In this document: positions 57,138-64,000 of the stretch, one piece after another
Position numbering within the stretch: the first letter of the stretch is position 1
Layout: each line of letters begins with the position of its first letter
Source of the DNA: Amorphophallus konjac
Lineage: Eukaryota > Streptophyta > Magnoliopsida > Alismatales > Araceae
NCBI GenBank assembly: GCA_022559845.1
Contig: CM040118.1
Span: 238,747,224-238,811,223 of the forward strand
Direction: 5' to 3'
DNA length: 64,000 nt
Made by a program: the position numbers and the translations under genes
The notes under the pieces: generated by a model
Database searches by the model: none
Told to the model about the DNA's origin: nothing
Seen by the model: only the letters and a program-made list of their open reading frames with translations

Positions 57138-59236
57138 TGATGTGGGACGACAATGAGACTTGATGTTGTTGGTGCGATCCTTGGACGTCTACTAGACGAC
57201 GTGACTTGTTGGACGACGCGACTAGCAACAACACTAACAACTCGGCACCTAACATGACTCCTGAAGAGGCGAATGTGCCCAAACAAGAAGCACTCACTCA
57301 CGGTCGTCCCTGCCGAGGGAAACGAGTCGATCTACATAGTTGAGAAACCGGCAATAAGTCTCGCGTGATCAGCTCACTCTCGTGCTCGGATTGAGTCACG
57401 GGATGGGTCTCGCACTAACAACTCACAGATGTGACTAATTTGAACGATCTAGGGGCCTAACATGCTCACGAGCAGCGACATCAAGAGCCTATACTAGGAA
57501 AGCAAGCGACTAAAGAGGGGCGATGAGTGTACCTCCACGCTCGGGGCGTGGGGAAGACGTCCCGGCCAAGACGGTGACTCCCGGTACAAGAGTTAAAATT
57601 AATTACAGCAATGAACTATAGGCCCAGTCCACGTAGGGAGGTAATAGGCTACACATCGACTCCGGGGGGCACCGAACTTGGGTTGGCGGGCAGCATTTTA
57701 GCGGGTCCTGTGCGGAAGTTCTTGCTCGGTGGTTTGCTGGTCGGCAGGACAGCAACCACGGACGTACAAAGGAGCCACGCCCTCCGGGAGGCTTCTGGAA
57801 GTGGCAGCCCACCAGGACAACGGCAACAGGTTCCCAGACGATCTCCTGGAGCGGCGGTGGCTAAAACCTCTCCGACGTATTTTTGCTGGCTTTTTCCGTT
57901 GACCCCTTTCAGCAGGCCAACCTCGGGACAGACCCGGGCAGCTTTGCGCACCCTGACGAGATCGGCCTCCACGACCAGCCCCGACGTTGGATCGAGACAC
58001 AAAAGGTACCGCTATAAAGAGGAATCAAAATCCTACGACATACTAGAATCACAGCTTCGTCCAACGGTTGGATTAAAAATTGGAGAGACTGCAAGTTGAC
58101 TGAGCACACTGTCCTGAAATACAGAACAGGCTAGATAGAACCTAACCTCCCGGATCAAGAGCTTTGACCAAGGACCAAATGGATGAATAAGGACTCGGGA
58201 TGTTTATGGTGGATAGAGGGGAGGGAGATGATCACGCACATAGGTCTTATGCCTCAACTTGACATCGTTTGGTGGGCAAGAAATTTTGTCTCCTAAGATC
58301 TATCCCGCTGGTCTGCTCGCAAGCAGACTTTGAGAAGGAAGAACAGCGGGCTAGGAGGAAGCCTAAACAATCCTTGATTGGGAAAAAAAATTGAACTAAG
58401 ATTTTCATATGATGGTGGGAACCTACCCTCAAAGTTTCGTCACTATCCAACGGTCGGATCTCCCATACCAGCCCCTTCACCAAGCTGCTGTCCCGTAACT
58501 CCGAGCTTGGGGCAGCAAGAAGAAGGCCGGCTTGTGGTGGCTCAACGGCGGCACGAACGGTGGCGGCGGTGATGGTGAACGATCACAGGTGATAGAAGAA
58601 GAATAGAAGTAGAAGAAATGTGAGGGAGATAGAAGATTTGGGATCAGATCTAGAGAGAGTTGGGGGTGGGAGGAGGAAGAACACGAAGAACACTCAAAAG
58701 GGAGAGAGGAGTGCACACCAAGCAATATTTTCTTCAAATTTTCATTAGTTCCACCAAAATACAACAAGAGACTATAAATATTAAAACCCTAGATCTAGAC
58801 CAAAGGACATCCACTAACATTGGTCAAGGGTAGGTGGGGGACAAGCATGGGGGACAAGGAGGGGGCATTCTCTACCTTTGTCTCCTTGGTCCAATGGTCC
58901 AAGTCTTCTAGAAGCCCATCTTGGGCCTTGGACCAGCCTTTTGGGCCCACATGTGTAGAAGCCCACAAGGGAGAGAGAGGCCCAATTGGGCTCCTAAAAG
59001 TTTGGAGGCCCAATTTAGAAATTGGGCTCCTTACATGAAGTGTAACCCATTATACAATCTTGACCCATTACACTCATAAATACTCAAATAAATACACACC
59101 AATACGCTCGTAATAAACATAAAGAAACTCAATACCCAGGTGGGGACTTCATGCTATCACCCAGCCACAAGGAGGTCAGCGTCGCTCGAGTTGTGCTACG
59201 TGTCTGATAACGAAGGCTAGCTCTGGTGTCCTCACA
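57138..59236 (-). mobile_element. Solo LTR, minus strand, family related to the TR-GAG LTR
   Basis: About 2.1 kb that interrupts the T1 LTR, judged against the uninterrupted 38613-38640. On the minus strand it starts TGTGAGGAC and ends GTCGTCCCACATCA. The part at 57520-57600, reverse-complemented, matches the TR-GAG LTR near 22840-22940 (TTGTACCGGGAG, CGTCTTCCCCACGCC, GGAGGTACACTC). No interior or second LTR is present, so it is probably a solo LTR left by recombination. Exact ends are uncertain by a few bases, and no clean target duplication could be fixed (ATTTG against ATTTA is possible). Small frames inside (57611-58099) are not recognisable genes. Confidence 0.68.
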
Positions 59237-59362
59237 AAAATTTAGGTAGTGGCCCTCATGGGGCATTCTAAAATTTTATTTAAGCTTCTTATAGAGTTAT
59301 TTAAGGTTTTATTTACTTGGGAAAAAGTCTATTTCCTTATCATTTTTATCCGGGGTGCTACA
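59237..59362 (-). repeat. 5' LTR of T1, terminal piece
   Basis: Matches 38620-38741 and ends GGTGCTACA at 59362, the true right end of T1. Confidence 0.85.
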
Positions 59363-59944
59363 TGTTACTTGTGTTACTTTGGTTTATTCATGTGTCTCAT
59401 CATATTTTCATGACTTATCTTACACTCTAGAGCTAAAATGTTAATTACTTAAATATTCCCTTCATGTTGATATCAAGATACCTACTGGGCATGTGTGCTC
59501 ATTCCCTACTTTTCTAATCTTTTTTAGAAAATTCTAGTGGGTCGGATTCTGACTATTCAAGTGATGGATCTGAGAATGATTAAAGAAGGAGCGAAGCCTT
59601 AGATTGTCATTAGTGGATAGTCAAGAGTCGCTATGTAATTTTCCATTTTTTTATTTAGTCTAGTTAGTCAAAGAGTCGAGAGTCAACCTTATGCACTTTT
59701 GATTATTATTTAAATAAAGCAAAGATTTTGTCCAAATATTGTGCATTCCTTTCTTACGTGTGAATGTGTTAGCGCTCTATTTATTTTGCTCGCTTGAGGC
59801 GTACTAGTCGACTGTTCACGTTCCCCGATATTACTTCCGATGTACATATGTCTCGGAGCGTGACATTGCTGGCTTGAGGCGTATTGCCGACTGCTCAAGT
59901 TCCCCGATATTACTTCCGCTGTACATATGTCTCGGGGGGTGACA
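59363..59944 (+). repeat. Probable 3' end of another gypsy LTR, with a terminal duplication
   Basis: The sequence outside T1 ends twice in TGTCTCGG(A/G)(G)...GTGACA, the same style of LTR end as T1 and T2 (GGGGCGTGACA). The last 79 bp (59866-59944) repeat 59784-59865 (shared TTCCCCGATATTACTTCCG, TGTACATATGTCTCGG). No primer-binding site follows 59944. It is best read as a remnant into which T1 inserted. Confidence 0.5.
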
Positions 59945-60790
59945 GCCTTAGTCAGCGACGTTGGGCCTCCACCGTAGAGGTGTCATGATGTTTCTTCTGG
60001 CGACATTGCCAGGGTTTTCCTGTTAGTCCAGTGGTCCCCCGACTGTGAGATCGGGGTGTGTTTCTGGTGCAGTAGGAGTGGCTATAGAGCCGAGGTTTTA
60101 TAGGCCACTGTGTTTGCCAATCCTGCTGTTGTCGTTGCCATTGTTCTTGTTAGCTCTTCTTTTTCTGTACCGCCATTGTTTTACGATTGGGGTTCCACGG
60201 GACCCCTACTGAGGCAGTGATAGGTGGCTCACCCCCTGCTTTTTCGGTGTAGCAGTTCCTCCTCGAGGTTCGGAGGTGCCATGCGGATGTCGTAGTTGCC
60301 AGCTCGTCGGGCCGAGTGTTCACTCGGCATTTGAGTACGTTTATTTCCCTATAAACTGTACTTTATTTAGACTGGGCTCTATAGTTACTTATTTTAATTG
60401 TTATTATAGTTGTTGTTCCTACTTTATTTCTTATTTCTATGTACCTCCACACATACCTTTTAGCCCTTCCGAGCCCTCCGACACGTTCCCAGTATTTGGG
60501 CTGTTCCCGGTATCCGGATCTTGGGTAGTTAAGCCTCCCATTTCACTGGACGCGGAGTACCTGAGGACACACTTTTCCCGGATCCGCCGGGATGTGGAGC
60601 GGCTTGTGTAGTAGTGGCCCAGAGACAGTCGGGCTTCCTCGTCGTCAAGGCGGGGCTATAATGGGGCCATCAAGCCCCTTGGGCCGGTGCAGGCAGGGCC
60701 TGTAGCTACTACAGGAGCTAGGACGTCGAGGTCGAGGCCACAGAGGACCTGGTGGGCCCAGTTCCGGGCCGACTAAGGATTCTAGAAGAG
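59945..60790. other. Unassigned GC-rich sequence before the exon cluster
   Basis: About 850 bp without a confirmed gene. A frame at 60276-60611 ends with PPISLDAEYLRTHFSRIRRDVERL, which is not low complexity and may be an exon, but I cannot connect it or assign it. The reading around 60690-60790 is Arg/Gly/Pro-rich in two frames. Confidence 0.35.
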
Positions 60791-60797
60791 TACCACC

Positions 60798-62570
60798 TTG
60801 GATGGCGTGATTCTAGAGGGGAGTTTTTTCGACATCGCCGTTAGCGATTGGAGGAGCCATATCGCCCATGCGATCGGTTCAGCCGGGTCGGGGGAGTTTG
60901 TTTCCAACATCGAGCACGCCTACACGCTGAGGGATATCAAGGAGTTAGTTGCGAAGGCTGCCCGTGTGCTGAGCTTGAAGTCAGAGCAACTGGTTCCTCT
61001 GCCATTAACTCCCTTCGGGGCTTCAGGTAAGACACACTCTTTATTGCATTGCCTCAACCTTATTTCCTTCTTATTTGACTGAGACATTGTTCATTGGTGT
61101 ATTTCTTTGACAGGTTCCCCGACAGCGGAAGATCTTTCCTCAGTGGGGGCATCAATCGGGAGTGGAGATGGGGACATTCAGCTGAGGCGGAAGCACCCCC
61201 GTGTGGATGCCAGAGTAAGTGCCATGCTGGGGAGTCCTCTCACGGACCCGGGGAAGATGAACATCTTGAGGCGGAGCTGGCTCTGAGTAAGTGCCATGCT
61301 CAATCCTTCGTATTTTTCCAATTTAGTCATTATGATTGACTAACCTTATGTGTTCGACTGGTTTCATAGCTCCATTGGAGACTGGGGCGGAGGTGACTTT
61401 CTCGCCACCCTTGGAGATCGACCGTTTGCTGGACGACGAGATCCAGTGTGATGTCGACGTTGATGAGGTTCTCCGGATGATGGACGAGACCGGCCCTAAT
61501 GTCGATGCATTTCTTGTCTTTGAGTCATGGAAGACTTCCGGGAGCATTCAGCTTGGTAGGTCCCCCAGGACTGGTGATGCTCTGTTTATAGCAATGTTTT
61601 CTTCTAGAAATTGACATTGCCATGTATTCCCATGCAGAGACGGTAGAGACGTCAGGGGCTTTTGTTCTTCCCGGGACTAGAGATGAAACGCCCACTTCTG
61701 CTAGTGGGCAGGAGCCTGGGGGACCCCAGAATGGCTCTGGTAAGTGCTGAGCCATTGCAGGAAAGGTTAACTTCTTCTCCCATTGCGTTTGTTGTACTGG
61801 GGTTGTTGACTGGATTTGTTGTCTTATCTACCAATTAATGACTAGGCTGTTGCCTTGGAGATGGTCCAAGAGTTGTTTCGGACCGGACCATTAGTGGAGC
61901 TTCCCTCCTTCGATGCTGAGCCGGGAGTGGCGGGTGGTCTGACGGCCCTTTTTGCTGGAGCCACAGTCATCCCGTCATCGCAACCGCCGATGGCGCTGCC
62001 TCTCCCTTCTTTGCCGGCCGTTGTTTCAGCCTACACTGTGGGGATGGTCAGGTCTTCCATCACGGGACCCTCAGGTATGTAATTGGAAACTTAGATGTTT
62101 GTGGTGGCCTTTCTTGTTATTTGCCAACACTAAATTTTTCCTAGTATTGGTCAAAGGTACCTCGTCTCCTTTGGAGGAAGATGGGCTTCCTTCTGACACT
62201 ATTGGAGTTGCAGGCAGGGAGCCTACGGCTATGGCCCCTATTGGAGAGGATGAGGAGACCATCGACATAGAGGGGATCTCTGACATGGGTGCCTCGACTG
62301 GTGAGCTTTGTTCAAAGTCGGCTGACCAATTTCCTTTTCACTAGGTCAGATTGTGTGTTGACCTTATTATTTCATTGGTCCGCAAGGGCTTCTAGTTCTG
62401 CCGCATCTGAAGATTCATCGGAGGCTTCTTCAGGCTCCTAGGGCAGTGGTAGCCTTGCCATGGAGACAGAGGAGAGTTTAGACTCCTCCTCCTCTGGGGC
62501 CTCATCCGCTGAGGGGGCAGAGATTGAGGCTACTTCTGCAGATGTGTGGGGCTCTTCCCCTACCCCTTAG
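60798..62570 (+). pseudogene. Possible multi-exon plant gene or gene fragment, function unknown
   Basis: Non-repetitive coding-like blocks alternate with T-rich gaps bounded by GT...AG. Block 1 (60798-61026, LDGVILEGSFFDIAVSDW) splices cleanly at CAG|GTAAGA (61027) to TTGACAG (61113), and the frame continues through SPTAEDLSS to about 61286. Further blocks: from about 61370 (APLETGAEVTFSPPLEIDRLL) to 61555; 61638-61739 (ETVETSGAFVLPGTRDE), which joins the previous one in phase; 61846-62072 (LEMVQELFRTGPLVELPSFD); about 62157-62300 (EEDGLPSDTIGVAGREP); and an acidic Ser-rich end to about 62570. Most junctions are phase 1. Stops at 61284 and in the last block, and phase conflicts at two junctions, suggest decay or wrong boundaries. 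No known domain is recognised; a TE-associated plant mobile domain gene is one possibility. Confidence 0.42.
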
Positions 62571-62626
62571 CACTAACTCGTGCTTTCTGGTAGAATACTG
62601 ATGATTCTGTTTTGTATGTAGCACTG

Positions 62627-64000
62627 GTGTAATACCCTGGATCCTTCGGATCGGAATCGGAGAGTTTTTGGAGCGCTTTCATAGGTCCCAGATCGTGTTT
62701 TACGATCCACTTGGATTTTTCCGTTATATAGCTTATGGAATCTCGTGGAGAGTGAACCGTTGAGTTTTGAGACTTCGAGATGCTGCAGGTGTATTGTGCT
62801 CTTTCTGAGGATCACAGAGGCTATTATTTCATATTTTTCTGATTTTATAGAATTTCAGGCCAAAAATCAGTTTTCAAAAATATTCGTAATTTCAGGCCAA
62901 AGATGAGGTGGTGACGTTGTGGAGGCAACTAGGAGCGTGCTGGCGCGAGAATCGGGGCGTGGCGTTGGTGCGATACTATTCCATGGATTCAAAGCCTTGG
63001 CAGGGTTCGGGTGATTGTTTTCGGTGTGGTTTGGCTGTTTTAGCATGCGAGATCTTCGGTGGTGGTGGGGCGATGGATACTCTACCTGTTTCCTACATTT
63101 CCTCGTGATTTCAAGCTGATAGGCATGAGTTTCAGCGGGTTTTTCATGTTTGGGTAAAAATGCATGTTTTGGGGGTGTGAGCCGAAGTCATCGTTCCAGG
63201 CAATGGTTTCTAGTTCAAATGGCATATTTTGAACCCCCAACTCGTTGGGATTCAATTCCCATTAGTTTGGTTGTATTTGCTCACGATTTGGGGCCGATAT
63301 GAGGCAGGATGTCCATGTGAGTCATTTTGGGTTGATTTGAGGAAATCACCCTTTTCTTAGCCGTTTTGTGATTTTTTGGATTCCTTCCGGCTTGTGGAAG
63401 GTTGGTATCATGTCTATGGATGTTTCCCCGTCATTCTGGGATGGTTGGGGCATGGAAAGATCAAGTTTTGTAGGTTTCTACGATTTTCACACCGTAACGA
63501 GAATGCGCCCAGGGTGTAAGTCGCGTTAACCATTGAACGCGCAACAACTAGGCACCCCGTCTCGTGAAAGAAGATGAATAGTATGGTGGTTTGGAACGTT
63601 ACCTAGATGATGGCCACGATCCTCTGTGAACATGACCTAGATAATGGCAGCGTCTACATGTTATCACGCTCGAGGTGTTGGCCACGACTATTATCGTGAC
63701 CCAGGTGAGCACCGCGACATTGTGTGATTGTGACACGTGTTTGTACTGCGTCATGTGTGATCGTGACGCAGGTGACGACCGCGATCATGTGATCAAGGCC
63801 TTGGGGATGGTAGGTTACGATCTGGATAGGGCTGTGAGTCGACCCAGTGATGTTGTGAGTCAACTTGCCCTATTCTATTGTGCTCGTTTTTAACCTATGA
63901 ATGTCCCGGATACCTCGTGGGTTCTGTGAGTATGTCATTGGATGTCCGGAAGTGCCGTAGTACTTCGTATGGCATGCCCGTGTTGTTAGAGGATTCGGAC
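62627..64000 (+). repeat. Possible start of a gypsy LTR running off the right edge
   Basis: TGTAATACCCTGGATCC at 62627 resembles the TGTAATACCC/TGTAGCACCC starts of gypsy LTRs. The following 1.37 kb has no supported gene. Short degenerate repeats around GTGACGCAGGTGACGACCGC occupy 63600-63790. No polypurine tract precedes 62627, and the end is not visible. Confidence 0.35.

Larger units (their letters stand above)
6268..59362 (-). mobile_element. Ty3/gypsy Tekay/Del-like chromovirus T1, interrupted host of the nest
   Basis: Minus-strand gypsy element in pieces. 3' LTR: 6268-6940 and 38149-38741, with its distal part beyond the left edge. Polypurine tract: 38742-38754. Coding: 38821-43172. 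Primer-binding site: 43342-43354. 5' LTR: 43362-44108, 54684-about 57137 and about 59237-59362. The intervening blocks belong to S1 with its nested guests (6941-38143), T2 (44109-54678) and a solo LTR (about 57138-59236). The LTR is about 3.3 kb when insertions are discounted. The Tekay/Del assignment rests on the pol C-terminus (VFHISMLKKYV followed by a short chromodomain-like tail). Its own target duplication cannot be tested because the left end is outside the window. Confidence 0.82.

Noticed and set aside
57611..58099. 162-codon plus-strand frame and overlapping minus frames
   Set aside because: Lies inside the solo LTR and has no recognisable domain; G+C-rich LTR sequence easily leaves long frames open.

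Overview
The window is plant nuclear DNA, almost certainly from a flowering plant with a repeat-rich genome (species not identifiable from the sequence). Nearly all of it is LTR retrotransposons inserted into one another. Evidence: plant-type Ty1/copia (Sirevirus-like) and Ty3/gypsy (Tekay/Del-like chromovirus) proteins, primer-binding sites complementary to initiator-Met tRNA, 5-bp target-site duplications, and one cluster of plausible short-intron exons. No rRNA, tRNA or CRISPR feature was seen.

Layout. (A) 1-6267: the 5' end of a Sirevirus-like copia element on the minus strand ('S0'), running off the left edge; gag is deleted and decayed and no pol is visible. (B) 6268-59362: an old Tekay/Del-like gypsy element on the minus strand ('T1'), split by later insertions. 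Its 3' LTR is at 6268-6940 plus 38149-38741, its coding region at 38821-43172, and its 5' LTR at 43362-44108, 54684-about 57137 and about 59237-59362. (C) 6941-38143: a Sirevirus-like element on the minus strand ('S1') inside T1's 3' LTR, with gag, pol and a post-pol ORF. (D) 17351-37843: a 20.5-kb element with 3.5-kb LTRs and no coding capacity (LARD type), inside S1's 5' LTR. (E) 21240-27540: a gag-only LTR element (TR-GAG type) inside the LARD. (F) 44109-54678: a young Tekay/Del-like element on the plus strand ('T2') inside T1's 5' LTR. (G) about 57138-59236: a solo LTR, also in T1's 5' LTR. (H) 59363-64000: sequence outside T1, with an LTR-end-like remnant, a possible multi-exon gene and a possible LTR start.

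The nesting order is T1 first; then S0, S1, T2 and the solo LTR into T1; then the LARD into S1; then the TR-GAG into the LARD. S1's insertion point is supported by an empty-site copy in T1's other LTR (56590-56650). T2, the LARD, S1 and the TR-GAG each have recognisable 5-bp duplications (two perfect, two with one mismatch).

No element is intact. S1 and T2 are broken mainly by stop codons in otherwise open frames, many explicable as C-to-T changes in CAG, CAA or CGA codons. The LARD and TR-GAG carry no polymerase, so they would have depended on enzymes from other elements. The least explained structure is the set of short self-complementary modules (about 19-29 nt) spread through the LTRs of both Tekay-like elements.
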